NCBI RefSeq assembly: GCF_001612985.1 | Contig: NZ_BDBM01000002.1 | Coordinates: 1-64,000 of the forward strand | Length of the DNA stretch: 64,000 nucleotides | Direction of reading: 5' to 3' | Source of the DNA: Nocardia gamkensis NBRC 108242 | GTDB taxonomy: Bacteria > Actinomycetota > Actinomycetes > Mycobacteriales > Mycobacteriaceae | Part shown: one piece after another, positions 36,293 through 45,667 of the stretch | Layout of the letters: the number at the start of each line of letters is the position of its first letter | Numbering within the stretch: the stretch's first letter is position 1 | Position numbers and translations under genes: made by a program | Notes under the pieces: generated by a model | What the model was told of the DNA's origin: nothing | Seen by the model: only the letters and a program-made list of their open reading frames with translations | The model's database searches: none

Positions 36293-37290
36293 CCCTGGCA
36301 CCCCTCGATGACTTGGGCGAAGCACAACCAGTTGTCCGGGAACAGCCACGGCAGGCCGACATCGCCGTACGGACCGCTGCCACCCCAGGAGTTCGCCAGG
36401 TAGCGCAGGGTCGGCGGCATGATCGACAGCATCCGATCCAGGTTGTCCTTGTTCTTCTGCAGGCCCTCGGCCATGGTGTTCAGCTGCTGGATGGTCGGGC
36501 CGAGCTGATCGTTGTTCTCCGCGCCGATCGCCTCCAGCTGCTTGGTCAGCGCGGCGACGTTGTCCAGCAACTGGCGCAGCAGCGCCTGGCGCTCCATCAC
36601 CCGATTGGCGATGGCCTCACCCTGGGTGATCACCAGCAGGATGCTGTTGCGGTTGTCGCCGAGGATCCGGGTGACCCGGTCCAAGTCCTTCAGCAGGGTG
36701 TCCACCTCGACCTTGCGGCTGTCGATCACCTTGGCCAGCGCACCGACGCTGTCCAGCGCCTGGGCGGTGAGCTGGGGCGAGCCGTTCATCTGCTCGTTGA
36801 TCAGGTTCAGCGAGTCGGCCAGCTTCTTGGTGTCGAGCGCTTCGAACTTCGGCGTGCCGACCTGCACGACGTCGGCCAGATTGTACGGCACCGTGGTGTT
36901 GGACACCGGGATCCGCTTGCCCTTCAGGCCCGAACCGTCGCCCGGCTCGAGGTCGACGTACCTGGCGCCGAGCAGCGTGGCCATCTTGATCGATGCGCGC
37001 GCGTCCGGGCCGAGTTTCACGTCGTCGCTGACGCTCAGCGTGAGCAGCACGTGACTGCCCTCGAGTTCGGCGTCGACCACCCGCCCGGAGGACACCCCCG
37101 CGATGTTCACCTTGTCGCCGACCCTGATACCCGCGGCCTGCACGAACTCGGCCTTGATCGACTGCTCGCCGACGCCGAGGAGCTTGTAGACGCTGGACAC
37201 CACCAGCAGCACCACGATGAGGGCACCGCCGATGACGCCCAACCAGAAGAACCGGTTGCTTTCGAACCTGGACCTGAGCTTCGTCATCAT
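36289..37290 (-). CDS. mceC: Mce family protein MceC
   Basis: 333 residues from ATG 37290 (MMTKLRSRFESNRFFWLG), overlapping the mceB stop codon. One transmembrane helix (LGVIGGALIVVLLVVSSVY), MCE domain (VQAAGIRVGDKVNIAGVSSGRVV), then the helical region; it ends with NWLCFAQVIEGCQG, whose two Cys may form a disulfide outside the membrane. Role as for the other tunnel subunits. Confidence 0.92.
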   Translation of the reverse strand: MMTKLRSRFESNRFFWLGVIGGALIVVLLVVSSVYKLLGVGEQSIKAEFVQAAGIRVGDKVNIAGVSSGRVVDAELEGSHVLLTLSVSDDVKLGPDARASIKMATLLGARYVDLEPGDGSGLKGKRIPVSNTTVPYNLADVVQVGTPKFEALDTKKLADSLNLINEQMNGSPQLTAQALDSVGALAKVIDSRKVEVDTLLKDLDRVTRILGDNRNSILLVITQGEAIANRVMERQALLRQLLDNVAALTKQLEAIGAENNDQLGPTIQQLNTMAEGLQKNKDNLDRMLSIMPPTLRYLANSWGGSGPYGDVGLPWLFPDNWLCFAQVIEGCQG

Positions 37291-38330
37291 GGGCGGCACA
37301 CCGCCGAGTGCGAGGTGCCACCGATCTGCGAGAACAGACCGCGGGGGAACAGGACACCGTAGAGCGACAAGTCCAGCCCGCACAGGTAGGCGTTGGCGTA
37401 ACCGCCCTCCGAGGTGTGCCTGCCCGCCGCGGACAGGACGTTCGGCAGGTCGATCGCCGCTTGATCGAGCTTGGCGCCGTTGTCCAGCAACAGCGTCAAC
37501 GCGGCGCTGGTGGAGTTCTGCGCGGTGCGCAGGCTCGGCTGGATCCGGTCCATCATGCCGACCAGCGACGTGGTCGCGGCCGCGATCTGCTCGGTCGAGC
37601 CGAGCAACGACTGTCCTTGTTCGTACAGCCCGCCGATCAAGGCCCGGGTCTGGGTCACCAGGGTCTCCAATTCATCACCTCGTTTCGCCAACCCCGACAT
37701 CACGCCCGACAGGTTGGTGATCACATCGGACAGGATCGCGTCCCTGCGCTGGAAGTCGGTGGCCAGCTGGGCGGCCTGCACGATGAACGCGCTCAACGAG
37801 ACGCCGTCGCCCTGCAATGCCTGGATGAAGGTCTCCGACAACCGGTTGACCTGCTCGGGCTGCAACACCTGGAACAGCGGCTGGAATCCGTTGAGCAGAC
37901 CGGACACATCGAACGACGGCTCGGTCCGATCAATCGGGATGGAACCGTTGTTCTTCAACGGCGCCGGGCTCGACGCCTTGCCGGGAGCCAGGGCCACGTA
38001 CCGCTGACCGATCAGGTTCTGGTAGCGGACCAGCGCTTTGGTGTCGTTGTAGATCGTCTGGTCGCGCTGCACGACGAAGGTGACCTTCGCGACCGACTTC
38101 TTCAGATTCGCGTCGCGGCCCCGCTCGATCTTCTCGACCTTGCCCACCCGCACGCCCGCCATGCGGACGTCGTCGCCCTCGTGCAAACCGAGCACGTCGG
38201 AGAACGTCGCGGAGTAGGTGTAGGTGTCCCCGTTGACGATGCGCGCCAGCGTGTTCCACACCACCACCGTGACCAGAATCGACACGATGGCGAAGATGGT
38301 GAAGCCGATGAGCGGCTTGCGAATGCTCAT
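37287..38330 (-). CDS. mceB: Mce family protein MceB
   Basis: 347 residues. ATG 38330 overlaps the mceA stop codon. Transmembrane helix IGFTIFAIVSILVTVVVW, MCE domain (FSDVLGLHEGDDVRMAGVRVGKVEKI), then the characteristic VALAPG segment and helical region, and a C-terminus rich in Cys/Gly (YLCGLDLSLYGVLFPRG). This matches the B subunit in position and motifs. Confidence 0.92.
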   Translation of the reverse strand: MSIRKPLIGFTIFAIVSILVTVVVWNTLARIVNGDTYTYSATFSDVLGLHEGDDVRMAGVRVGKVEKIERGRDANLKKSVAKVTFVVQRDQTIYNDTKALVRYQNLIGQRYVALAPGKASSPAPLKNNGSIPIDRTEPSFDVSGLLNGFQPLFQVLQPEQVNRLSETFIQALQGDGVSLSAFIVQAAQLATDFQRRDAILSDVITNLSGVMSGLAKRGDELETLVTQTRALIGGLYEQGQSLLGSTEQIAAATTSLVGMMDRIQPSLRTAQNSTSAALTLLLDNGAKLDQAAIDLPNVLSAAGRHTSEGGYANAYLCGLDLSLYGVLFPRGLFSQIGGTSHSAVCRP

Positions 38331-39817
38331 CGTCCGGCACCGTTGTCGGACACCTGCATGGTTCCGCCCTTCAGAATCGAGCTCAGCAGCAGATATTCGG
38401 CGGTGGTCGGCTTGCGGCCGAGCAGCGCGGGGATCGCCGAGTCACCCCGGTAGGAGATCGGCGCCGCCGACGGGGTGCCTTCGTGGGCGGCGGCCGGCGC
38501 GACGGGCGCCGGAGCCGCGGCAGGCGGGAGCAGTCCCGGCGGCAGCATCGGGAACAGGCCTTCGAGCGGAGTGCCCGCGAACGGAGCGGGTGCACCGCCG
38601 GTGGGGGCGGCCGCGGTGGCGCGGTTCGGGTCCGGTGTGGTGACGCCGGGGATCAGCGGCAGGCCGGGCATCGGCACGACCGGGGGAAGCCCGGCGGCCG
38701 AGGCGAGCGCGCGCGGCTTCAGCTGTTCGGGCAGCTCGCCGACGTCGGCGACGGCGGGAGCGGTGAAGCAGCTCGGCCCGACCATGTCGCCGTAGCGCGG
38801 GCAGTCGGCCACGGTGTAGGGCCGGTAGGGCGTGAGGGTGATGCCCGCGTCCCAGACCTGCTGCTTCTGCGGGCCCCACTTGAACGTGGTGTCCATCCGG
38901 CGCATGGTCTCGCTGAGGTTCAGCAGGCTCCTGGTGATCGCGTCCGGGTCCGCGGCGAGTGCGCCGAACATGTCGTTCGTGCCCGCGGTGACCTCGATGC
39001 CCACGTTCGGATTGCGAGCGAACAGGTCGTTGACCGTGTCGATGGTGCCCGAGGTGCCGGTGATCAACGCGACCAGCTCGCCGCGGCGGTCGGCGATGGT
39101 GCGCGCGGTCTGCACCGAGGTGCCGAGCACGTCGACCAGCTCGGGTGCGGACTGGTTGAGCGCGTTGAACGAGGCGGAGAAGTCACCCAGCAGCACACCG
39201 AGATCGGGAATCGACTCGTCCACGGCCAGCAGCCAGCGGTCCAGCCGCTCGACGGTGGAGCCGGGCACCCGGCCGCTGCCGTCCAGCGCCTGCGACAGGG
39301 TGCCCAGCACCCGGCCGAACTGCACCGGATCGATCTTGTCGAGGATGTTGCGGACCGTGGTGAGCGTGTCCTGCAACGCGATGGTGCCCTTGCTGCGGTC
39401 TTCCTCGATGACCGAACCCTCGTGCAGGTACTGGTCGGCGGGGCCGTTGAAGACGAGTTCGACGGAGGTGACGGCGAACAGATTGCTCGGCACCACGCGA
39501 GCGGTCACGTTGGCCGGGATGTCGTCGGCGAACTCCGGCTTCATCTCGATCCGGACCTTCTGCAGTTCGCCCTTGGCCGCGATGTCGACGGTCTTCACCG
39601 CGCCCACGAGCACGCCGCGGAACTTGACGTCGGCCTGCTCGGGCAGACCGTCACCCGTGGTGGTCAGGTTCGCGGTGACGTTGACCTTCTCCTGGAAGAA
39701 CCCTTTGTAGCGCAGCATCAGGAAGCTGAGCACCAGCGCGAACACGACCAGACCGCACACGCCCGCGATGAACAGCTGCCGCATCGTGGGCCCGCGCCCA
39801 CTGGGATCGATGATCAT
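38327..39817 (-). CDS. mceA: Mce family protein MceA
   Basis: 496 residues. Transmembrane helix FIAGVCGLVVFALVLSFLM, MCE domain (ANLTTTGDGLPEQADVKFRGVLVGAV), helical region, and a long Ala/Pro-rich C-terminal tail (about 380-470). First Mce subunit, 7 nt after yrbEB. Position, length and domain order match an A subunit; the tail may span to or interact with the outer envelope, which is inference. Confidence 0.92.
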   Translation of the reverse strand: MIIDPSGRGPTMRQLFIAGVCGLVVFALVLSFLMLRYKGFFQEKVNVTANLTTTGDGLPEQADVKFRGVLVGAVKTVDIAAKGELQKVRIEMKPEFADDIPANVTARVVPSNLFAVTSVELVFNGPADQYLHEGSVIEEDRSKGTIALQDTLTTVRNILDKIDPVQFGRVLGTLSQALDGSGRVPGSTVERLDRWLLAVDESIPDLGVLLGDFSASFNALNQSAPELVDVLGTSVQTARTIADRRGELVALITGTSGTIDTVNDLFARNPNVGIEVTAGTNDMFGALAADPDAITRSLLNLSETMRRMDTTFKWGPQKQQVWDAGITLTPYRPYTVADCPRYGDMVGPSCFTAPAVADVGELPEQLKPRALASAAGLPPVVPMPGLPLIPGVTTPDPNRATAAAPTGGAPAPFAGTPLEGLFPMLPPGLLPPAAAPAPVAPAAAHEGTPSAAPISYRGDSAIPALLGRKPTTAEYLLLSSILKGGTMQVSDNGAGR

Positions 39818-39824
39818 CTGGTGT

Positions 39825-40688
39825 CTACCCCGAGATCCGGATGCCGGGGTTGATGCCCCAGATCGCCAATGTCATGAACAGGTTCGCGAAAACGACCGCG
39901 ATGATGCACATCTTGATCGCGCGGCCCGCGGCCACGCCGACGCCCTCGGGGCCACCGGAGGCGAAGAAGCCGTAGTAGCACTGGATGAACGTGGTGATCG
40001 CGACGAACAGGATCGCCTTGATCAGCGAATAGACGACGTCGGCCGGGACGAGGAACTGATAGAAGTAGTGCTGGTAGGTGCCCACGGCGGTACCGCCGAT
40101 CAGCTGCACGGTCAGCGAGCAGGACACGTAGGCCATCGTCAGGCCCAGGCAGTAGAGCGGGATGATGGCGATCATCGCCGCGAACATCCTGGTGCTGATC
40201 AGGTAGGGCAGCGGCCGGATGGCGATGGACTCCAGCGCGTCGATCTCCTCGGAGATGCGCATGGCACCGAGCTGCGCGGTGAACCGGCAGCCCGCCTGAG
40301 CGGCGAAGGCCAGCGTGGCGAGCAGCGGGCCGAGTTCGCGAGTCGTGGCGAACGCCGAGATCGCGCCGGTGATCGGGCTCAGGCCGAGCAGGTTCAGCGA
40401 GTTGTAACCCTGGATGCCGACGGTCATGCCGCCGAAAGCGCTCAGAATGACGACGACGCCGATGGTGCCGCCGCCGACGACGAGATTGCCGTTGCCCCAG
40501 GTGACGTCGGAGAGCAGGCGCCACACTTCCTTGGGGTAGTGCTTGAGCGCCAGCGGAATCGAGCCGATCGAGCGCAACAGGAAGAACACCTGGTGGCCGA
40601 GCCTGGCGAGCCAATCGACCGGCGCCTGGGCCGATTTCCGGATCGTCTGGAGAGGCCGCAGCAGCGGCGGTACATAGGTTGATGACAC
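39825..40688 (-). CDS. yrbEB: YrbE-type permease subunit B (MlaE family)
   Basis: 287 residues, about five to six membrane helices, with the MlaE-family signature TRELGPLLATLAFAAQAGCRFTAQLGAMRISEEIDALE. It pairs with YrbEA to form the inner-membrane permease of the Mce importer. Start GTG 40688, 4 nt after the yrbEA stop codon. The ATPase (MceG/Mkl) is normally encoded elsewhere and is not in this window. Confidence 0.95.
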   Translation of the reverse strand: MSSTYVPPLLRPLQTIRKSAQAPVDWLARLGHQVFFLLRSIGSIPLALKHYPKEVWRLLSDVTWGNGNLVVGGGTIGVVVILSAFGGMTVGIQGYNSLNLLGLSPITGAISAFATTRELGPLLATLAFAAQAGCRFTAQLGAMRISEEIDALESIAIRPLPYLISTRMFAAMIAIIPLYCLGLTMAYVSCSLTVQLIGGTAVGTYQHYFYQFLVPADVVYSLIKAILFVAITTFIQCYYGFFASGGPEGVGVAAGRAIKMCIIAVVFANLFMTLAIWGINPGIRISG

Positions 40689-40692
40689 CGGC

Positions 40693-41547
40693 TCAGACCA
40701 CCTGTGACGGGAATAGTGCGTTGTAAACCTGGGTGATGATGAGGTTCACCCCGAACAGCATGATGGTGGAACCCACCACCGCGGAATTCACCGAGTTCGC
40801 GACACCGCCGGGACCACCGCGGGTGTTCAATCCGGTATCGCAGGCGATGATTGCCGCCAGCAGACCGAAAATCAGCGATTTCACCAGCGCGACAAGAAGA
40901 TCGGTGGTCACGGCGAACGACGAGAAGGTGCCGACATAGGAGCCCGGCGTGCCGTTCTGCGCGAATATATTGAAGATGTAGCCGGTCAGGAATCCCACGA
41001 AGACGACGAAGCCGCACAGCAGCACGCTCACCAGCATCGCCGCGCCGAGCCGCGGAGCGACCAGCCTGCGCAGGGGGTCGACGCCCATGACCTTCATGGC
41101 GTCGATCTCCTCGCGGATGGTGCGCGAGCCGAGATCGGCGCAGACCGCGGAGCCGACGGCGCCCGCGATCATCAACGAGGTGACCAGCGGGGCGCCCTGC
41201 TGGATGATGCCGAGGCCGTTGGCCGCGCCGATGAACGAGGTGGCGCCGACCTGGCCGGCGACCGATCCGACCTGGATGGAGACGATGACGCCGATCGGGA
41301 TGGCGACAAGCAGCGTCGGCGCCGCGGAGACGCTGGCCATGAACGCGCACTGCCGGACGAACTCGGCGAAGGGGAAGCGCCTGCGGAAAATCGAGACGAA
41401 CAGTTCGGCGACAGCCGCGAAGCCCATCGTGATCTGCCTGCCGAAGGTCTCCAGCGAACGCTTCGGATGATCCTGCCAGTAAGACCTCGTCCAATCGGCC
41501 GCACCACTGAACCGTGACCCTGATGGTGGACTCTCGGTCGACTGCAC
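40693..41547 (-). CDS. yrbEA: YrbE-type permease subunit A (MlaE family)
   Basis: 284 residues. GTG 41547 has a strong GGAGGA site. MlaE-family permease with QQGAPLVTSLMIAGAVGSAVCADLGSRTIREEIDAMKVMGVDP. First gene of the nine-gene yrbEA-yrbEB-mceABCDEF-mas operon. The 90 bp upstream contain a small dyad (41608-41620) and a TAAGGT -10-like element on the minus strand. Confidence 0.95.
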   Translation of the reverse strand: MQSTESPPSGSRFSGAADWTRSYWQDHPKRSLETFGRQITMGFAAVAELFVSIFRRRFPFAEFVRQCAFMASVSAAPTLLVAIPIGVIVSIQVGSVAGQVGATSFIGAANGLGIIQQGAPLVTSLMIAGAVGSAVCADLGSRTIREEIDAMKVMGVDPLRRLVAPRLGAAMLVSVLLCGFVVFVGFLTGYIFNIFAQNGTPGSYVGTFSSFAVTTDLLVALVKSLIFGLLAAIIACDTGLNTRGGPGGVANSVNSAVVGSTIMLFGVNLIITQVYNALFPSQVV

Positions 41548-41607
41548 TGGCTAATCCTCCTCGACGCCGGTTGGCTGCCCCGGCGACTCGTTTGCTTGAC
41601 GCACCTT

Positions 41608-41620
41608 ACTACGGAGTAGT
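41608..41620 (-). promoter_or_regulatory. Dyad in the mce operon promoter region
   Basis: ACTAC-GGA-GTAGT is an inverted repeat with 5-bp arms. On the minus strand TAAGGT, a -10-like hexamer, overlaps it. It is about 60 bp before the yrbEA start, a plausible regulator site; no regulator gene is adjacent. Confidence 0.4.
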
Positions 41621-42071
41621 GCAGAACACACCATCCCCTTGTGATCGCAGTCATAGATGTCGCTCACCGCCGCCGAAAAGCAATGGTTGAGCCGTGGAAC
41701 ATTGGGAAAGAGCCCAAAGACGGCGCCCCGAGCTCTGGCACAAGCTACAGCCCAGCTGCACGAATCCGGATCCGCAACGGGGATTCGGCCAATTTCTTTG
41801 GATAATTCTCATCGAAAATCAGATTTGTTTCCGGAGACCAACACAACGGCTCCTTACTATCACTCGGACACTAACGTCCACAGGCTTTTCACAATTGTGA
41901 TAGCCGAATGCTATTAGGCGCGTAAGATACATTCCATCTCAGTTGTACGAAATAGGGTTGAAGCGCGGAGCAGTGGGGACAACCCCGTAGTGGTGACGCG
42001 CCCGAGATCGTTTACTGACACGATGGGTGCGACAGATTGATATCGTGCGGGCTTCCGACGTCTGGAGGGAC
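41621..42071. other. AT-rich intergenic region between the mce operon and the S1 protease gene
   Basis: No supported gene. Open frames here (such as 41657-41917 on the plus strand) lack ribosome-binding sites and the high-GC third positions of real genes. Base composition is clearly lower in GC than the flanks. It holds the perfect 12-bp palindrome TCACAATTGTGA (41889-41900) and probably both divergent promoters. Confidence 0.5.
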
Positions 42072-42746
42072 ATGTTCAGCAAACTCGCCAAGGTGGCCAA
42101 CGCCGCCTTCGCCGTCGCCCTGGGCGCGGCGCTGCTCGGCACGGGCACAGGGGCCGCGAACGCCCAAACGGGCCCGCCGGTGTTGGGCGGTGGATCCGGC
42201 ATCATCATCGACAACCAGTTCGAGTGCACGGTCACGACTGTCGGCCATGACAACGCGGGGCGTCTGGTCGGCTTGACCGCGGGCCACTGCGGCGACCCGG
42301 GCGCGCAGGTCTACGCCGAAGCCGATCGGGAGGCGGGCGTGATCGGCCGGTTCGCCTACTCCAACCACGACCTGGACTACGCCGTCATCCAGTTCGATCC
42401 GGGCAAGATCACCCCGGTGAACCGGATCGGCAATGTCACCATCACCGGGCTGGGCGCACCGGCCAACTTCCCGCAGATCGTGTGCAAGGAAGGGCGCACC
42501 ACCGGCAACACCTGTGGTATCGCCTGGGGTGACGTCTTCCGGACGAACGTCGAGACCTGGAGCCAGATGTGCGTGGTGGAAGGCGACTCCGGTGCGCCGG
42601 TGGTCGTCGGGACGACGCTGGTGGGCATGGTGAACGCCTATCTGGCCCTCGCGTGCTTCGGTCCTGAGGTGGGTACCAACATGAGCGCCATCGTGGCCGA
42701 CATCAACGCACGCGGCGGCGTCGGCACCGGTTACGTCCCGATCTGA
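42072..42746 (+). CDS. Secreted trypsin-like serine protease (S1 family)
   Basis: 224 residues. ATG 42072 has a GGAGG site. Signal peptide (VANAAFAVALGAALLGTGTGAANA) then the mature protease starting near QTGPPVLGG. Catalytic triad: His72 (LTAGHCG), Asp102 (HDLDYAVIQ) and Ser173 (VEGDSGAPV). Two Cys pairs are likely disulfides. There is no pro-domain of the alpha-lytic type; the short mature domain resembles other actinomycete S1 proteins of unknown substrate. A well-formed intrinsic terminator follows. Confidence 0.9.
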   Translation: MFSKLAKVANAAFAVALGAALLGTGTGAANAQTGPPVLGGGSGIIIDNQFECTVTTVGHDNAGRLVGLTAGHCGDPGAQVYAEADREAGVIGRFAYSNHDLDYAVIQFDPGKITPVNRIGNVTITGLGAPANFPQIVCKEGRTTGNTCGIAWGDVFRTNVETWSQMCVVEGDSGAPVVVGTTLVGMVNAYLALACFGPEVGTNMSAIVADINARGGVGTGYVPI

Positions 42747-42766
42747 TCGGACCACACTTTCGACTT

Positions 42767-42806
42767 GCGGCCCGAGCGGAGCGATCCGTTCGGGCCGCTT
42801 ATTTTT
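42767..42806 (+). terminator. Intrinsic terminator with T-tract
   Basis: A 13-bp stem, GCGGCCCGAGCGG / CCGTTCGGGCCGC, with one G-T pair, 6-nt loop, followed by TTATTTTT. It is one of the few in this window with a T-tract, and it ends the protease transcript. It overlaps the stop codon of the convergent MFS gene. Confidence 0.9.
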
Positions 42807-44250
42807 CGCTCGGAGCCGGCGCCACCGCCGGACCCGCGACGGCGCACTGCGGCATGCAGTCGACGCTGTCCAACGCGGGCGCGTGCCGCTCGGGACGCAA
42901 CAGCACGGCGGCGAGCACCGCGCCGGTCACCAGCAGCCCGGCACACAGCCACATCGCGGTGGCGAAGCCGTCGTCGAAGGCGGCCGGATCACCCAGCGCA
43001 CCCGAGATGCCCGCGACCCCGGGCAGCGCCGCCACGGCGAGCAGCTGCGCGGTGCGCGCGACGGCGTTGTTCACCCCCGAGGCGATGCCGGCCTCGCTCG
43101 CGGGCACCGCGCCCAGCACCGCGCCGGTCAGCGGCGCGACCAGCACCGCGAGCCCCAGCCCGAACACGAGGACGCCCGGAAGCACATCGATGAAGTACCT
43201 GGTCTCGGGTCCGATGCGCAGCAGAAGCACCAGGCCCGCCGCCGCCAGTAGCGGTCCGGCGGTCATCGGGATGCGCGGCCCGTGCACTTGCGCCCAACGT
43301 CCGGCGGGGGCCGAGAGCGCCAGCATGATCACCGTGACCGGCACGGTCGCGACCCCGGACATCAGCGGCGAGTATCCGGCCACCAGTTGCAGTTCCAGCA
43401 CCAGCAGGAAGAACACGCCACCGAGGGCGGCGTAGACCGCGAGCGTCACGAGATTCGCCGCGGTGAACACCCGCGAGCCGAACAGGGCCGGCGGCACCAG
43501 CGGATGATCGCTGCGCAGTTCGATCAGGACGAAGGCCCCGAGCAGCACGACACCGGCCACGATGAGCAAAGGCATGGTGTCGATCAGTCCGAGGGTCAGC
43601 GCACCGAGCGCCAGGGCCACCACCAGTGCGCCGGGCACGTCGAGTTCGGCGGCGGCGCCGGGATCGCGGCTCTCGGGCACGTGCCGCAGCGCGACCAGGA
43701 CGACGACCAGGGTCAGCGGAACGTTGAGGAAGAAGATGGACCGCCAGCCCGCGACCTCGATGAGCCAGCCACCGAGGAACGGCCCGAGCGCGCCTGCCAC
43801 GCCGCCGAAGCCCGACCACAGGCCGATCGCCGCGCCTTGATCGCGCCGATCGATGGACGAGGAGATCAGCGCCAGGCTGCCCGGCGTGAGCATCGCGCCC
43901 GCGACACCCTGCAGGATCCGGGCCGCGACCAGCATCTCGATGCTCGTCGCGACGCCGCACAACACCGACGCGAGCGCGAACGCCACGGTTCCCCACACGA
44001 AGACCCGCCGCCGGCCGAGCTTGTCGCCGAGCGAGCCGCCGAGCAGGATGAACGAGGCGAGGGTCAGGGTGTACCCGTTCAACGTCCACTGCAGCCCGGC
44101 GACATCGGTGTCCAGCGATTCGCCGATCCGCGGCAACGCGATGTTCACGACCGTCGCGTCGAGCGAGGCGACCGACGAGCCGAGGATGGTGGCCAGCAGA
44201 ATCCAGCGACCCGTGCGGGATTGCAACCGCGGTAGCTCGGTGGTGCTCAC
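42799..44250 (-). CDS. MFS drug exporter, DHA2 (14-helix EmrB/QacA) type
   Basis: 483 residues from GTG 44250 (a TTG one codon earlier is less likely). About 14 membrane helices. Family motifs: SLDATVVNIALPRIGESL, LGGSLGDKLGRRRVFVWG (motif A) and ARILQGVAGAMLTPGSLALI (motif C region). Proton-driven export of drugs or hydrophobic compounds is expected. The N-terminal motif LDATVVNVALP is the DHA2 hallmark. No regulator is adjacent. Confidence 0.9.
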   Translation of the reverse strand: MSTTELPRLQSRTGRWILLATILGSSVASLDATVVNIALPRIGESLDTDVAGLQWTLNGYTLTLASFILLGGSLGDKLGRRRVFVWGTVAFALASVLCGVATSIEMLVAARILQGVAGAMLTPGSLALISSSIDRRDQGAAIGLWSGFGGVAGALGPFLGGWLIEVAGWRSIFFLNVPLTLVVVLVALRHVPESRDPGAAAELDVPGALVVALALGALTLGLIDTMPLLIVAGVVLLGAFVLIELRSDHPLVPPALFGSRVFTAANLVTLAVYAALGGVFFLLVLELQLVAGYSPLMSGVATVPVTVIMLALSAPAGRWAQVHGPRIPMTAGPLLAAAGLVLLLRIGPETRYFIDVLPGVLVFGLGLAVLVAPLTGAVLGAVPASEAGIASGVNNAVARTAQLLAVAALPGVAGISGALGDPAAFDDGFATAMWLCAGLLVTGAVLAAVLLRPERHAPALDSVDCMPQCAVAGPAVAPAPSEK

Positions 44251-44290
44251 CAACCCAACCTAGCGGCCCGCAGGCGGTGGGAAGTCCCGG

Positions 44291-44917
44291 TCAGAGTTCC
44301 TGGACGCAGACGACGAAGCGGCGCTTGTCGTAGACGTACCCGGTGCCGCTGCCGCAGACGCTGACGTCATCGGCGCCCTGCTGGATCTTGACCACCTTCA
44401 CGCCCTTCGACGGCGACGAGCCGGTGCAGTCGATGCGCTTGGGGTCGTCACCACCGACGTCCATGCAGCCGCCGACCACCCAGTCGATGTCCAGGCACAG
44501 CGCGCCCTGCTCGATGCCGTTGATGGTCTCGGCATAGTAGTTGTCGGCGTCGCTGCTGCACTGCGAGCTCTTCGCCTTCTTGTCGATCACCTTGTAGTTC
44601 GACTCACGGCTGCCGCACGACGCCTTCTCGATGGTGGCGTTGGTGGTGGTGCCGCCGAGTTTCACGCAGTCGTTGACGTTCGCGTCGAAGTCGGTGTCGC
44701 CGCTCGGCTTGCTCGTCGTCGGCTTGCCGGTGCTCGGAGTGGGCTTGCCCGAGGACGGTTTCGGCGTGCTGGTTACCGATACCGCGTCGATCGTCCCGTT
44801 GTCCACGGCGGGCTGGGCGGTACCGCTGATCGTGGAACTACAGCCGACCAGCGACAATCCCGCCGCGATGGCGAATCCGGCGAAGGCGAGACGCCCCCAG
44901 GTCAGTTGACGAGACAC
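44291..44917 (-). CDS. LppU-type lipoprotein
   Basis: 208 residues from GTG 44917 (GGGAGGA site). Signal peptide with lipobox: AGFAIAAGLSLVGC. A Thr/Ser/Pro/Lys-rich linker (about 45-75) leads to a Cys-rich domain: VNDCVKL, EKASCGSRESNYKVIDK, SSQCSSDADNYY, LCLDIDWVVGGCMDV, RIDCTG and VSVCGSGTGYVYDKRRFVVCVQ. The paired Cys pattern fits the LppU/SCO3897 family of actinobacterial lipoproteins, whose function is not established. Divergent from the secreted protein at 45106. Confidence 0.8.
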   Translation of the reverse strand: MSRQLTWGRLAFAGFAIAAGLSLVGCSSTISGTAQPAVDNGTIDAVSVTSTPKPSSGKPTPSTGKPTTSKPSGDTDFDANVNDCVKLGGTTTNATIEKASCGSRESNYKVIDKKAKSSQCSSDADNYYAETINGIEQGALCLDIDWVVGGCMDVGGDDPKRIDCTGSSPSKGVKVVKIQQGADDVSVCGSGTGYVYDKRRFVVCVQEL

Positions 44918-45105
44918 GTACAGTCCTCCCGAGCTGTAACGCCGGCGAACTCACGCCCCCGTGATCCGAAGTTGCCTTGGCTGTGCTTGAAATACCACGC
45001 CATGAATACACCATGGACCGAGCGCACGTCGAGCCGAAGGCGGAAACGAACCGCTGCCAACAAGTCTGGGTATGGTGGGCTTTCTGGTCCGAGAGGAGTC
45101 CCCCG

Positions 45106-45615
45106 GTGAAGCTGATCAGCGCAATCGTGTGTTCGACCGCCGCGATCGGAGGCTCCCTCGTCGTTCCGGGGGTGGCGGCCGCTGCCGACGTGCACTGCCG
45201 ATCGGACCACGGGACCGACATCACCGTCATCGAAGGGGAGACGGCCTGCCGCGCGGCGACCGACAGTTACGGCTCGGCAAGGGCCAGCGGGATCGATGGG
45301 GTCGGCTACGCCAACGCGACCCTCGGCGCCACGGCCATCGGCATCGGTGCGGCGGGCGGCGTCGGTGCCAGCGAAGGCGCGGGCGGAGTGCCGGTCGCGG
45401 TCGGCCTCGGCCCGGACGCGGTCGCGCTGACCTCGACCAACGACGACCCGGCGGCACGGACGTTCGCGATCTCCATCGCACTCGAAGGATCGCGAGCGGG
45501 GGTGGAGACCGCCGAACAGTCGGTGGTCTGTCTGGGCGTCGCGGCCTTCGCGTGGAACGCCGACAGCGGCGCCGCGTGCATCGCCACCCCTTTTGGGCTC
45601 TGGCAGACCCACTGA
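45106..45615 (+). CDS. Small secreted protein (DUF6764-like)
   Basis: 169 residues from GTG 45106 (GAGAGGAG site). Signal peptide KLISAIVCSTAAIGGSLVVPGVAAA. The mature part begins DVHCRSDHGTDITVIEGETAC and is Gly/Ala-rich, with GVGYANATLGATAIGIGAAGG and GVPVAVGLGPDAVALTS, ending near AACIATPFGLW. Four Cys probably form two disulfides. I recall this pattern as DUF6764 in Nocardia, with no known function; the family name is from memory. It is followed by the esterase gene 52 bp downstream. Confidence 0.75.
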   Translation: MKLISAIVCSTAAIGGSLVVPGVAAAADVHCRSDHGTDITVIEGETACRAATDSYGSARASGIDGVGYANATLGATAIGIGAAGGVGASEGAGGVPVAVGLGPDAVALTSTNDDPAARTFAISIALEGSRAGVETAEQSVVCLGVAAFAWNADSGAACIATPFGLWQTH

Positions 45616-45667
45616 ACGGGTTACCCTGGTTGACCAGCCCGGATAACGGCGGTCAGGAGGTGACCCC

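Noticed and set aside
41657-41917. 86-residue open frame upstream of the S1 protease
   Set aside because: No ribosome-binding site, low third-position GC and no recognisable domain; it lies in the promoter-bearing AT-rich gap.
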